From an uncultured Alphaproteobacteria bacterium (GTDB taxonomy: Bacteria; Pseudomonadota; Alphaproteobacteria; RF32; CAG-239), in assembly GCA_934254675.1 (NCBI GenBank), contig CAKQLP010000008.1, positions 23,843-87,842 on the forward strand: a stretch of DNA of 64,000 nucleotides. The letters run 5' to 3'. The position numbers and the translations under genes are program-made. The notes beneath the pieces were generated by a model that searched no databases, had not been told where the DNA came from, and saw only the letters and a list, made by a program, of their open reading frames with translations. Of this stretch, positions 52,250 through 61,025 are shown one piece after another (the stretch's first letter is position 1; each line of letters starts with the position of its first letter).

Positions 52250-54058
52250 CTAATTACTTTCCAATTCTTCGGCTTTTATTTGCACTTCCAACCACTGATT
52301 TTCCATTTCTTCCAACTTAGCCTTGTTTTCCGCTAATTTTTTAGTTAATTCATCAAATTTCTGCGGATCATCGGTATAAAGATTAGCATTGCCTAAAGCC
52401 ACTTCAATCGCTTTATTTTCTTCGCCGATTTTTTCTATTTCTTTAGGAAGGTTATTCAGCAGATATTGTTCTTTAAAACTCAATTTCTGTGTTTTATTCT
52501 TTTCACGGATTTTCGGTTCGTCTTTACTTGCCGTTTTCCGCACATTATTTTTTGGCGGCAATCCTTTCAATTTTTCCAACAATTCCGAATAGGAGCCGAC
52601 GTGTTCATAAACCGTGCCGTCGCCGCGCATATAAATTAAAGAAGTCGCCACTTTATCCATAAAATCTCTGTCGTGACTGACGATTAAAATTGTTCCTTCA
52701 TAATCGTCTAAAACTTCTTGCAACAAATCCAAAGTATCCATATCCAAATCATTGGTCGGCTCGTCTAAAACCAAAAAGTTTGATTGTTTAGCCAAAGCCA
52801 CCGCCAGCATCAAACGATTTTTTTCACCGCCGGAAAGAGTTGAAACCGGACATTGCGCTTGATCGGGTTTAAACAAAAAGTCTTTCAAATACGCCACGAC
52901 ATGTCGAAAATGCCCCCTTACCCAAATATGGTCTCCTTCGTTGCACAAAGTTTTCCACAGCGTTTTTTTAGGATCCAAGGTTATGCGGTTTTGATCAAAA
53001 TAGGCTTCTTCCAAATTTTTACCAATCCGCACAAAACCAGAATCCGGCTCCAAGCGTTTGGTCAGCAATTTTACAAGCGTTGTTTTCCCCGAACCATTTG
53101 GTCCGACAATACCGATTTTATTGCCTTTAATAACACGAATAGAAAAATCCTTTACAATTTCTCTTTCACCGAAAGACTTGGTAATATGCTTAGCCTCAAT
53201 CACCATTTTAGAGCGAAGTTCCGCAGTTTCCGCTTCCAAATTAACCGAGCCGGTCATTTTTATTTGTTCGCGGCGTTCCTGACGCAACTGTTGCAAGCGG
53301 CGCAAGCGTCCCATATTGCGACGCCGGCGAGCCGTCACGCCTTTGTGCAACCATTCGGTTTCTTCGGCAATTTTTTTATTCAGAGCTTTTTGTTCAATAA
53401 TTTCCTGTTCAATAACTTGGTCTTCCCATTCTTCAAAAGCATCAAAACCTTTGTTATTGCGGCGCAAAACACCTCTATCCAGCCAAAAAGTCGTCTGTGA
53501 AATGTGATTCAAAAACATTCGGTCGTGACTGATGACAATAATGGCGCCACTAAATTTTTTCAGTAAATCTTCCAATTTTTCAATTGTGCTGATATCCAAA
53601 TGGTTAGTCGGCTCATCCAAAAGCAGAATATCAGGTTCATCAATCAACGCCCGTGCCAATGCCGCTTTACGCCGTTCTCCACCCGAAGACTGTTCCGGAT
53701 TTTGCTTTTCATTGATATCAAAATATTCTATCAGCCTATCCGCGCGGTAAACTTGATTTTTTTCTTCTTTCGGCAAACCGGCTTCAACCACCTCACGCAA
53801 AGTTTTAAAACCGGAAAAATCGGGCTCCTGAGGCATATAGCCGATTTTTATCCCCGGCTGCACAAAAAACTCGGCTTCGTCCGGCTCTATCTCGCGGGCA
53901 ATAACTTTCAGCAAAGTCGATTTGCCGCAGCCGTTGCGCCCCACCAAACATATTTTATCTCCGCGGTTAATATATAAATCGACATCCGTAAACAGCGGAT
54001 TCAAGCCAAAGCTGAGTTTGGCATTGCGTATTGTATAAATTGGAGCTTCTACCACCAT
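52250..54058 (-). CDS. uup: ABC-F ATPase, Uup type
   Basis: A 602-residue soluble protein with two ATPase domains and no membrane part. First domain: GRNGCGKSTLL and SSGGERRKAALARAL with LLLDEPTNHLD; second: GPNGSGKTTLVKLL, LSGGEKNRLMLAVAL and LVLDEPTNDLD. A charged linker with an arginine-rich ARRRRNMGRLRRLQ segment joins them. The C-terminal coiled coil (about 530-602) is the DNA/ribosome-binding domain that distinguishes Uup from EttA. Acts at the ribosomal E site and limits precise transposon excision in E. coli. Confidence 0.94.
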   Translation of the reverse strand: MVVEAPIYTIRNAKLSFGLNPLFTDVDLYINRGDKICLVGRNGCGKSTLLKVIAREIEPDEAEFFVQPGIKIGYMPQEPDFSGFKTLREVVEAGLPKEEKNQVYRADRLIEYFDINEKQNPEQSSGGERRKAALARALIDEPDILLLDEPTNHLDISTIEKLEDLLKKFSGAIIVISHDRMFLNHISQTTFWLDRGVLRRNNKGFDAFEEWEDQVIEQEIIEQKALNKKIAEETEWLHKGVTARRRRNMGRLRRLQQLRQERREQIKMTGSVNLEAETAELRSKMVIEAKHITKSFGEREIVKDFSIRVIKGNKIGIVGPNGSGKTTLVKLLTKRLEPDSGFVRIGKNLEEAYFDQNRITLDPKKTLWKTLCNEGDHIWVRGHFRHVVAYLKDFLFKPDQAQCPVSTLSGGEKNRLMLAVALAKQSNFLVLDEPTNDLDMDTLDLLQEVLDDYEGTILIVSHDRDFMDKVATSLIYMRGDGTVYEHVGSYSELLEKLKGLPPKNNVRKTASKDEPKIREKNKTQKLSFKEQYLLNNLPKEIEKIGEENKAIEVALGNANLYTDDPQKFDELTKKLAENKAKLEEMENQWLEVQIKAEELESN

Positions 54059-54202
54059 TTTTTCAACCCTTTCTTTGACTTATTTAAACTAATTTCATAA
54101 ATAAAACAAGAGAATTATCAAGAGATTTATTTTTTGCCTTGAAAGCTTGTTTTTTTCGTATTAGTATATTTGCGAAAATAATTTAAAAGGATGTTCTCGT
54201 CT

Positions 54203-55366
54203 ATGAAAAAAATAATTTTATGTTGCATATTGTCTTCTCTTGTTGCCATCAATACTAACGCACAGACCGTAGAACTTTTTGATGAAAACGCCTTAGATAA
54301 TGCGACTAAAACCGAAACCAATCAACTGGAGACCGTTCAACATCTTGAAGAAACTTCTCAAAACAACAAAAATGAAGAAGATAAAGATGGTCTTTTAAGC
54401 TTTATAACTAAACCATTATCTCTGTTTTTTTCTGCCGATGACAAAATAAAAACCCCAGATGGAAAAGAAGAAACATTTCTGGAAAAAGCCACACGGCAAG
54501 CTCTGGAGGGAAAACTAGAAGATCAAATGAATTTAGCCTACATGTATCTATATGGAACAAATGGCGTTCAACAAGATTTTAACAAAGCTTTTGAATACTA
54601 CCAAATGGCCGCCAAACAGAATGACCCTATTGCCTTGAATAATTTAGGAAGCCTTTATTTTAATGGCATCGGCGTTGAAAAGGACAATAAAACCGCTTTG
54701 GCTTTGTTTAAAAAAGCCGCCGATTTAGGCAATGATAATGCAGCGACAAATCTAGCTTTCATATATTTGAAAGGCGGTGTAAAAGACCCTGTGCGCAATA
54801 AAATTGCGATGGATTTATTCAAAAAAGCAGCACAATCGGGTAATAATGTTGCAAAATTTATGTTAGGATATGCTTATTATATTGGCTTTGTTTATCAGCA
54901 AAACTTTGATCAAGCCTTCAACCTTGTAAAATCTGCGGCAAATGGAGATAGTAACATTGATGAAGCGCAAATTGTTTTGGCTGAAATGTATCTGAACGGA
55001 AAAGGCACCGTTCAAAACTACACTAAAGGAATTGTGGCCTACCGCGCTGCTGTTAATCAAGGAAATTCCGAAGCTTACATGAAATTAGCCAAAATCTATC
55101 AAGAAGGGAAAATAACGCCTCAAAATTTAATCATGGCTCACTCTCTTTATAACATAGCTTCTGTTCAAGAGGAAACCGGCGCAGCCAAAAAAAGAGATAA
55201 AATCGGCGAAAAACTAAATTTAGAAGAATTGCTAAAAGCTCAAGCCGACGCGCAAAATTTTCAACCTCAACCCTCCGAATTAACAAAATATATCCGAAAA
55301 ACATTCGGTTTTGATATTCGTAGCTATATCGATATGAATGTTATAACTACTCAAGGAAATAAATAA
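54203..55366 (+). CDS. Sel1-repeat periplasmic protein
   Basis: A 387-residue protein with a signal peptide ending NAQ (residue 21). After an acidic linker come about six Sel1 repeats of 35-38 residues: MNLAYMYLYGTNGVQQDFNK, LNNLGSLYFNGIGVEKDNKT, TNLAFIYLKGG, VLAEMYLNGKGTVQNYTK and MKLAKIYQEGK. Such solenoids tether partners. The start could be ATG at 54191 directly on the AAAGG, which is too close, so 54203 is preferred. Followed two bases later by the MprF-type gene. Confidence 0.9.
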   Translation: MKKIILCCILSSLVAINTNAQTVELFDENALDNATKTETNQLETVQHLEETSQNNKNEEDKDGLLSFITKPLSLFFSADDKIKTPDGKEETFLEKATRQALEGKLEDQMNLAYMYLYGTNGVQQDFNKAFEYYQMAAKQNDPIALNNLGSLYFNGIGVEKDNKTALALFKKAADLGNDNAATNLAFIYLKGGVKDPVRNKIAMDLFKKAAQSGNNVAKFMLGYAYYIGFVYQQNFDQAFNLVKSAANGDSNIDEAQIVLAEMYLNGKGTVQNYTKGIVAYRAAVNQGNSEAYMKLAKIYQEGKITPQNLIMAHSLYNIASVQEETGAAKKRDKIGEKLNLEELLKAQADAQNFQPQPSELTKYIRKTFGFDIRSYIDMNVITTQGNK

Positions 55367-55367
55367 G

Positions 55368-56336
55368 ATGCAAGCAAAAAATAAAAAAAGAATATTCAAA
55401 AAAATGCTATCATGGTCAGGGCTGTTTTTTTTCGCCCTCGCCGCTTTTATGATTTATAAGCAATTGTCCAAGTATTCTCTGGAAGAAATAAAAAACGCCA
55501 TTATAGATGTTCCGGCAAAAAATATTATTTATGCTTGCATAGCTTCTTTTTGTGGATATGTTGCTTTATCTTCTTACGATTTTTTAGCTTTAAAATACAT
55601 TCACCGAAAAATGGAAGCATGGAAATGGATTTTTGCCGGATTTTTAGGTTTTGCTGTCAGCAATAACGCCGGTCATGCTATTATTTCCGGCGGAGCAATC
55701 AGATATCGTTTATATACCCGTTGGCGCGTAAATGCTTCCGATATAGTAAAAATGGTGACTTTTTCAGGTTTTACATATCTTGTTGCCTGTTTCTTTTTAG
55801 TTTTATTAGGTTTCATATGTTCTCCGCACCACGTTTTATCAGCAATTTCATCACCATGGATTAACTGGACGCTTATTTTAGTCTCTGCCGGAGGCTTGAT
55901 ATTTTATATGTGGGGCAGCACTTATTATAAAAAGCCAATTATCATAAAAGAAATTGAATTTGACACCCCCGGCTTCAAAATGGCCTCAGCGCAAGTCATT
56001 ATTGGTAGTTTAGATATTTTAATGGCATCTTTAGTGCTTTATTCCATTTTGGAACATTATATTGATATTCCGTTTATTACATTTATCGGCGCTTTTATTA
56101 TTGCCCAGATTTTAGGCGTGTATAGCCAAGTTCCTGGTGGATTAGGAGTGTTTGAAATTGTATTTGCCAAATTACTTCCGGATGATCAAAATCAGGCGAC
56201 TCTTTTTGCTATTTTAATTTTATACCGCATTATTTATTACTTGTTGCCACTAATAATTTCTGGCATAGCTCTTGTTGCATATGAGTATAAATTGGCAGAG
56301 CATTTGGCTATTTTGAAAAAAAATAAACATACATAA
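55368..56336 (+). CDS. UPF0104/YbhN-type membrane protein (MprF flippase-domain family)
   Basis: A 322-residue protein with about eight membrane helices. The family core is NNAGHAIISGGAIRYRLYTRW near residue 100 and QVPGGLGVFEIVF near residue 260, matching the lysylphosphatidylglycerol synthetase transmembrane domain. There is no catalytic aminoacyl transferase domain, so it would act as a lipid flippase or regulator rather than synthesise lysyl-PG. It starts two bases after the Sel1 gene and is last in that unit, before tRNA-Met. Confidence 0.9.
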   Translation: MQAKNKKRIFKKMLSWSGLFFFALAAFMIYKQLSKYSLEEIKNAIIDVPAKNIIYACIASFCGYVALSSYDFLALKYIHRKMEAWKWIFAGFLGFAVSNNAGHAIISGGAIRYRLYTRWRVNASDIVKMVTFSGFTYLVACFFLVLLGFICSPHHVLSAISSPWINWTLILVSAGGLIFYMWGSTYYKKPIIIKEIEFDTPGFKMASAQVIIGSLDILMASLVLYSILEHYIDIPFITFIGAFIIAQILGVYSQVPGGLGVFEIVFAKLLPDDQNQATLFAILILYRIIYYLLPLIISGIALVAYEYKLAEHLAILKKNKHT

Positions 56337-56388
56337 AAAAAAATTATTGACAATGAACAAAATACATTGTAATACTCATTTTGTTCTT

Positions 56389-56465
56389 GGCGGGGTAGCT
56401 CAGTTGGTTAGAGCAGCGGAATCATAATCCGCGTGTCGAGAGTTCGAATCTCCCCCTCGCTACCA
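56389..56465 (+). tRNA. tRNA-Met(CAU), elongator type
   Basis: 77 bases with encoded CCA. Acceptor GGCGGGG/CCTCGCT, D arm GCTC/GAGC, anticodon stem GCGGA/TCCGC with loop ATCATAA, T arm GAGAG/CTCCC with one A-C mismatch. The body matches alphaproteobacterial elongator tRNA-Met; tRNA-Ile with lysidine also has CAT but has a different body. Confidence 0.93.
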
Positions 56466-56475
56466 TAACAAATAA

Positions 56476-56499
56476 AGTCCTCTTTTGAGGGCTTTTTTT
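56476..56499 (+). terminator. Intrinsic terminator after tRNA-Met
   Basis: AGTCCTC pairs with GAGGGCT around TTTT, followed by seven T. Confidence 0.85.
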
Positions 56500-56627
56500 G
56501 TTATGGTAGTGAAAAGCTGTCAACACAATAAAAGCTATACAAAGGCTCAACGTCAAAGTTGTGGGCAGAGTAAAAAAGTTATAAAAAAAATCATTCATCC
56601 ATTCGTTTATTTTTCATCATAAATAAG

Positions 56628-56903
56628 TTAAGCACATAAAACTCTAATTCGCAATCGATAATTTTCAAAATTTCTAAAACCATACGCTCGTCGTTGGATT
56701 AGTTTCATCTTTCTATGAAATCCCTCTGTTATCCCATTACTTCTGGTAAATCTGAACATTCTTCCAATTTCTTCTTGCCAATTCTCTATCGTTCTTCCTA
56801 ATTTCCTAAATAAGACAAAGCCGCAATCCTTTAATAATTCTAATTTTAACGAAGAACCTAGGATAGCTGGAGATTTGAACTCGGAAATAGAGTTTGAGAA
56901 CAA
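56628..56903 (-). pseudogene. ISL3-family transposase, C-terminal remnant
   Basis: The last 55 residues (RFTRSNGITEGFHRKMKLIQ, then RRAYGFRNFENYRLRIRVLC) are the conserved C terminus of ISL3 transposases, including the DDE glutamate. Nothing upstream continues the domain, so about 80 percent of the gene is gone. Terminal repeats could not be found. It marks past IS activity between tRNA-Met and the polysaccharide locus. Confidence 0.8.
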
Positions 56904-57063
56904 ACGAAAGGCACAGAATTAAAAATTTCTTGTTTTTTTAATGATACAACTTAAATATTATACAATAGTTTTTTTAATAAATTGGAATAATAAAAATGAA
57001 AAATATTTTATTTTTATTAGTTGCCTTGCAGAAAACCATGTATTTACACGGAAATGAATGTTA

Positions 57064-57150
57064 AGGTGTTAGAATAACGCCGCTCCGCACTGAAAGTGTG
57101 GTCAAACAGCAAGGTTTGTAGCGTTAATAGTACCACCAGTTTACTGGTGG
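57064..57150 (+). ncRNA. Candidate structured leader with exclusive pairings
   Basis: TAACGC (57075) pairs with GCGTTA (57121), enclosing CCGCAC/GTGTGG and CAAAC/GTTTG hairpins, a three-way junction. TAACGCC can instead pair with the preceding GGTGTTA (57065). CCACCAG/CTGGTGG follows (57133-57150). No T-run follows. The whole 56904-57388 stretch holds no convincing gene. If it is transcribed ahead of the operon it could be a switch; orientation is assumed from the downstream genes. Confidence 0.4.
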
Positions 57151-57314
57151 ATATCTATTTAAATTACAAGTAGTATTAACCAGTACTCTTCAACTTTTTC
57201 CATCATTCTATTTTTAACAAACGTTCGTTTGATGCGCATAAATAATGAAATATGATATAAAAAACAGAATATGTTGATATTTAAAATTTTTTTGCACTAA
57301 AACAAGAATTGTCA

Positions 57315-57344
57315 TTGACTCAGATTGCAGTTTAATAGTATAAG
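57315..57344 (+). promoter_or_regulatory. Putative promoter of the polysaccharide operon
   Basis: TTGACT and TATAAG, 18 bases apart, about 45 bases before the ATG at 57389. The structured element at 57064 lies upstream of it and would not be in this transcript. Confidence 0.45.
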
Positions 57345-57388
57345 ATATAAACGAACCTTACACGCTAATAATTTTTGAGCTGATAAAG

Positions 57389-57991
57389 ATGATAGTTGGT
57401 TGTATAAATAACAGTAAAAAGAACGTTGATGCCGAAACACAGCGTAAGGTTATTAGTGACTACGCACTTGCTAATGGTTTGATTATTGACGTTTTTTATA
57501 ATTATGACAATGTGTCACAGATAACAAAAAGTTTTCAGACCAATGGACATATCGTGCTTTTCGCCAACATTGTGAGTATTGGCGAAAATTTGGCTCAAGT
57601 TAAAGATAATCTACGTCTTTTACTCTCTAAAAATTTAAAAATCATCAGCATTAAAGAAAATATGATTTTAGAATCGGGTAAAAACGCAGACTTTTTATTA
57701 CAAGGCTTGGAACAGGCTTTAGATATTATGAAAAGTATGATTTCGGTTGTAGCAAAACGGGCTTTAAAAAACAAAAAAGAACAAGGCTATAAACTTGGTA
57801 GAAAAGTCGGAAGTCTCAATAAAAAGTTTATCTGGAGCGGAAAAGAAGATGAGATTAAGCAGAAACTATTAGCCGGTGTACCACGCACTCACATTGCTAA
57901 ACAGACCGGTATGTCTGTCTTTTCGCTTTATAATTACATCAATCAAACACCGGAACTTAAAGAAGCTTTATGGGGTAAAAACGATGACTAA
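57389..57991 (+). CDS. Serine-recombinase-like protein with degenerate catalytic site
   Basis: A 200-residue protein with the fold order of small serine recombinases: an N-terminal MIVGCINNSKKNVDAETQRK, a long helix near 105-130 (EQALDIMKSMISVVAKRALK), the LGRKVGSLNKKF hinge and a C-terminal HTH (RTHIAKQTGMSVFSLYNYI). Ser9 is kept, but the Arg two before it is Asn, and the block that should read DRLGRS reads NIVSIGEN, so both catalytic arginines are lost. It probably binds DNA without cutting it. First gene before the surface-polysaccharide operon, where a regulator is expected. Confidence 0.75.
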   Translation: MIVGCINNSKKNVDAETQRKVISDYALANGLIIDVFYNYDNVSQITKSFQTNGHIVLFANIVSIGENLAQVKDNLRLLLSKNLKIISIKENMILESGKNADFLLQGLEQALDIMKSMISVVAKRALKNKKEQGYKLGRKVGSLNKKFIWSGKEDEIKQKLLAGVPRTHIAKQTGMSVFSLYNYINQTPELKEALWGKNDD

Positions 57992-58031
57992 AGTTTATAC
58001 TATAGAGCTTAAATATAAAATTACACGCTTC

Positions 58032-58082
58032 CTATGTAGGACTTGTCACATAGTTTCCACACCGATATTTTGCAAGTCGGTG
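58032..58082 (+). other. Two hairpins between the regulator and the operon
   Basis: CTATGT/ACATAG (58032-58053) and CACCGA/TCGGTG (58060-58082) lie just before the ribosome site of the gene at 58108. Neither has a T-run, so they are more likely mRNA processing or translation-control elements than terminators. Confidence 0.4.
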
Positions 58083-58107
58083 CGGAATAACCATATTGGA
58101 GTAAGAT

Positions 58108-59649
58108 ATGAACGATACATTTGATACAAATAAAAAGATAAAATATATCATAGTTCAAGCAGGTGGTCGTGGCTCAAGATTAGAAACTCTAACCACAAAC
58201 AAGCCTAAAGCCCTAGTTCCTGTTGATAATCTACCAATGATTTTTCACTTGTTTAAACGTTATCCGAATGCAAAATTTAAGGTAATTGCCGATTATCAAA
58301 AAGAAACTATGAAACGCTATTTACGCGCCTTTGCGACTGTTGATTATAAAGTTATTGACGCTAATAAAAAAGGTACTTGTTCTGGAATTGCGAATGCATT
58401 AGAAACAATTCCTGACAACGAACCGTTTATGTTGATTTGGTGTGATTTAATTCTTTCCAACATTGTTGGTATGCCTAATGATATTCAGCAAAATTATTTG
58501 GGAATTTCCAAAGATTTTGAGTGCCGTTGGTCATATCATAATAACAACTTCAAAGAAGAGGCTTCTAAAGAAAACGGAGTTGCTGGACTATTCTTATTTA
58601 AAAATAAACAACAAATAGAAGGCGTGCCAGAGGAAGGGGAATTTGTAAAATGGTTGGCTAATAAGAACCTATCATTTGAGCGGCTTAATATGTTTGGCGG
58701 CTTGGAAATAGGTACAATGCTTTCATATTTCCAAAATGAATTGAATAAACCTAAATGCAGACCATTTAACAAAATGGAATTTAAAGGTGATATTGTACTT
58801 AAATATCCATTGGATGAACAAGGTCGTAAATTAGCAGAAGATGAAATCTTATGGTATAAAAAAGTGATTGAGCTTGGCTATACCAATATTCCGAAAATTT
58901 ATGGTTTTGACCCATTAGTTATGGAAAAAATTAAAGGCAACAACATCTACGAATACGCCTTTTTAACAAAGGGATTTAAAAGGGCTTTATTGAAAAAGGT
59001 TATTGAAGCTCTTGATAAGTTACATAAATTATTACCGCCAATACCTGCAAATCAGGAAGATTGTGAAGATAATTACCTGACTAAAACATTTAAGCGTTTG
59101 GAAAAAGTGCGTGATTTAGTACCCTTCGCACAAGATAAGATTGTAACAATAAACGGAATTAAATGTACTAACATTTTTGCTATTAAAGAAAAAATAGCTA
59201 CAGAAATGCGGCTAATGTATCCTGAAAGTTTTTATTTGACCCACGGAGACTGCACTTTTCATAATATGATGATAGAAACTGATGGTGTTCGGCCGGTATT
59301 ATTAGATCCGCGAGGGTATTTTGGTAAAACAAAACTTTATGGTGATATTGATTACGATTGGGCTAAACTATATTATTCAGTAGTTGGCGATTACGACCAA
59401 TTCAATCGTAAAAATTTTTCATTGGAAATAAATCAAGATAATGTCGAACTGGAAATAGTTTCTAACAACTGGAAGAACCTAGAACAGGATTTCTTTGAGT
59501 TAACCGGCGCAAATCCTCGTAAAATAAAACTGCTGCACGCCATTATTTGGCTAAGTCTGACCACATACGCTTGGGAAGACTATGATGCTATTTGCGGTGC
59601 ATTTTACAAAGGATTGTTAGAGTTGCAAAGGTATTTGGATGATGAATAA
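58108..59649 (+). CDS. Nucleotidyltransferase-kinase fusion protein
   Basis: A 513-residue fusion. Residues 10-225 are a sugar-phosphate-type nucleotidyltransferase (VQAGGRGSRLETLTTNKPKA with the GGRGSR loop and Lys; LIWCDLIL with the metal Asp). Residues 240-513 are an aminoglycoside/choline-kinase-like domain with LTHGDCTFHNMM as the catalytic Asp loop and VLLDPRG as the metal-binding DP. Such a fusion could phosphorylate and then activate a substituent for a polysaccharide, as LicA and LicC do for choline; the substrate here is not known. TTGGAG precedes the ATG. Confidence 0.82.
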   Translation: MNDTFDTNKKIKYIIVQAGGRGSRLETLTTNKPKALVPVDNLPMIFHLFKRYPNAKFKVIADYQKETMKRYLRAFATVDYKVIDANKKGTCSGIANALETIPDNEPFMLIWCDLILSNIVGMPNDIQQNYLGISKDFECRWSYHNNNFKEEASKENGVAGLFLFKNKQQIEGVPEEGEFVKWLANKNLSFERLNMFGGLEIGTMLSYFQNELNKPKCRPFNKMEFKGDIVLKYPLDEQGRKLAEDEILWYKKVIELGYTNIPKIYGFDPLVMEKIKGNNIYEYAFLTKGFKRALLKKVIEALDKLHKLLPPIPANQEDCEDNYLTKTFKRLEKVRDLVPFAQDKIVTINGIKCTNIFAIKEKIATEMRLMYPESFYLTHGDCTFHNMMIETDGVRPVLLDPRGYFGKTKLYGDIDYDWAKLYYSVVGDYDQFNRKNFSLEINQDNVELEIVSNNWKNLEQDFFELTGANPRKIKLLHAIIWLSLTTYAWEDYDAICGAFYKGLLELQRYLDDE

Positions 59650-60016
59650 ACAGCTTATTATATCAGCATTGCCACATACTTGGATTTTGGATGTAGATGG
59701 TACAATATGCGTGCATAACGGCTATAAAAACGGCGGAGATTCGTTATTAGATGGTGTGAAAGAATTTTTTGCACAAATTCCAGCAGAAGATATGATTATT
59801 TTTATAACTTCGCGAAAAATTGAAGAAAAAGCTAATTTAGAAAATTTTTTAGCGAAAAACGGTCTGCGTTTTAATCATATTATTTTTGATGCACCAATGG
59901 GTGAACGTATTTTAATAAACGATGACAAACCGTCTGGTTTGAAAATGACGTACGCATTAGATAAAAAACGAGATGAACCTTTGATTACTAACATTTTTAT
60001 AGATAGGGACCTGTAA
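59639..60016 (+). CDS. HAD-type phosphatase, short
   Basis: A 125-residue HAD-fold protein. WILDVDGTICVHNG has the DxDGT nucleophile motif, FITSRK is motif II (Thr-Ser) and INDDKPSG is the C-terminal metal motif. No cap domain. Similar short HADs accompany nucleotidyltransferases in Campylobacter-type capsule loci. It starts 11 bases before the end of the fusion gene, so it is coupled to it. The substrate is presumably a sugar phosphate. Confidence 0.85.
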   Translation: MMNKQLIISALPHTWILDVDGTICVHNGYKNGGDSLLDGVKEFFAQIPAEDMIIFITSRKIEEKANLENFLAKNGLRFNHIIFDAPMGERILINDDKPSGLKMTYALDKKRDEPLITNIFIDRDL

Positions 60017-60017
60017 A

Positions 60018-61025
60018 ATGTTTGTATTTACTAAAAGCACTTCTCCTCAACTGACAGAATACAAAATGTGCGGTATGCCGATTTTAAAAATTAAAAACAC
60101 CGAAACAAGTATCAAAAAGTATTTTTTAGGAATACAGTTTAAGTGTATACATAAGTCTGCAGAACAAATAAATAGTTCATTTTATAAATATTTTTCTCAA
60201 TTATATCCCTATGAAAAAGCGATAAATGTTCAAGTCATCTTAAATCATATTGGCGAAGCAGTTATATATGCACGAACTTTACCATTCTGGCTGAAAAAAG
60301 ACTCCATAGTTGTTGCAACACTCAAATCTCATTCAGAAATCTTCAAAATGTTTGCGCCAGAACAAAAAGTATTGCTCGTAGATAGAAAAAAATATCCGGT
60401 GCGTTTAGAAACTAGTTTTTCAAAAAATGGGCAAAACTTTACTGCAGTATTATTCGATGAAAAATTGAGAGAAATAAATGATTCTCATCTCAGTTTTTGG
60501 AAAAACTGGGAAAAATATCTTAATGCTGATTTCACAAAGCTAAAATTTTCTAAAGCTTTAATAAGCGAACAAGACAGACAAAATGTGCAAGAAAAACTAC
60601 GGCAAAAAGGTTTAAATCTACAAAATTTGGTATTGTTTTTTCCAAAAGCACAAAGCATTGATAATATGCCACCAGTTTTCTGGAAAAATCTAGAAAAAAA
60701 ATTAAGACAGTATGGTTTTGAGATTTTGTATAACTCAAATGAATTTTCTTTAGCAGAAATTTATGTTCTGGCAAAAAAAGTTAAAGCAATAATCGGAATG
60801 CGTTCTGGTGTGTTTGATATGTTGTGTGAGTTAAAAACCCCACAATTTGTAATTTATGGTCATAACAGTTATCACAATGATTTGCAGCCTATGTATTCGT
60901 TATTTAATTTTCCATTTGCATCACAAAACAACATATTTGAGTACAATAACTTGAATGAAAATGCTGATAAAATTTTGGATGATATTTTGAAACATATTAC
61001 TAAGGAGGGTAATAATGGACTTTGA
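60018..61025 (+). CDS. GT9-like glycosyltransferase (tentative)
   Basis: A 335-residue protein. The C-terminal half has SLAEIYVLAKKVKAIIGMRS then GVFDMLCELKTPQFVIYG, which follows the pattern of the heptosyltransferase-type GT9 donor domain (the usual SGPMHLAAALGTPVVALFG). The N-terminal half is divergent. No membrane segment. One base after the HAD gene, and its end overlaps kpsF by 11 bases. A glycosyltransferase fits, but catalytic residues are not certain. Confidence 0.6.
   Translation: MFVFTKSTSPQLTEYKMCGMPILKIKNTETSIKKYFLGIQFKCIHKSAEQINSSFYKYFSQLYPYEKAINVQVILNHIGEAVIYARTLPFWLKKDSIVVATLKSHSEIFKMFAPEQKVLLVDRKKYPVRLETSFSKNGQNFTAVLFDEKLREINDSHLSFWKNWEKYLNADFTKLKFSKALISEQDRQNVQEKLRQKGLNLQNLVLFFPKAQSIDNMPPVFWKNLEKKLRQYGFEILYNSNEFSLAEIYVLAKKVKAIIGMRSGVFDMLCELKTPQFVIYGHNSYHNDLQPMYSLFNFPFASQNNIFEYNNLNENADKILDDILKHITKEGNNGL

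Noticed and set aside
56389..56465. tRNA-Ile with a lysidine-modified CAU anticodon
   Set aside because: The anticodon alone would allow it, but acceptor, D arm and anticodon stem match the alphaproteobacterial elongator tRNA-Met.
56996..57064. 22-codon ORF with a hydrophobic start (MKNILFLLVALQ)
   Set aside because: No ribosome site, very short, and the sequence runs straight into the structured element; probably chance or a fragment.
57065..57126. Integron attC site
   Set aside because: GTTAGAA and TAACGCC suggest one at first sight, but the RYYYAAC/GTTRRRY pair is not complete, no integron integrase is present and no cassette-like array follows.
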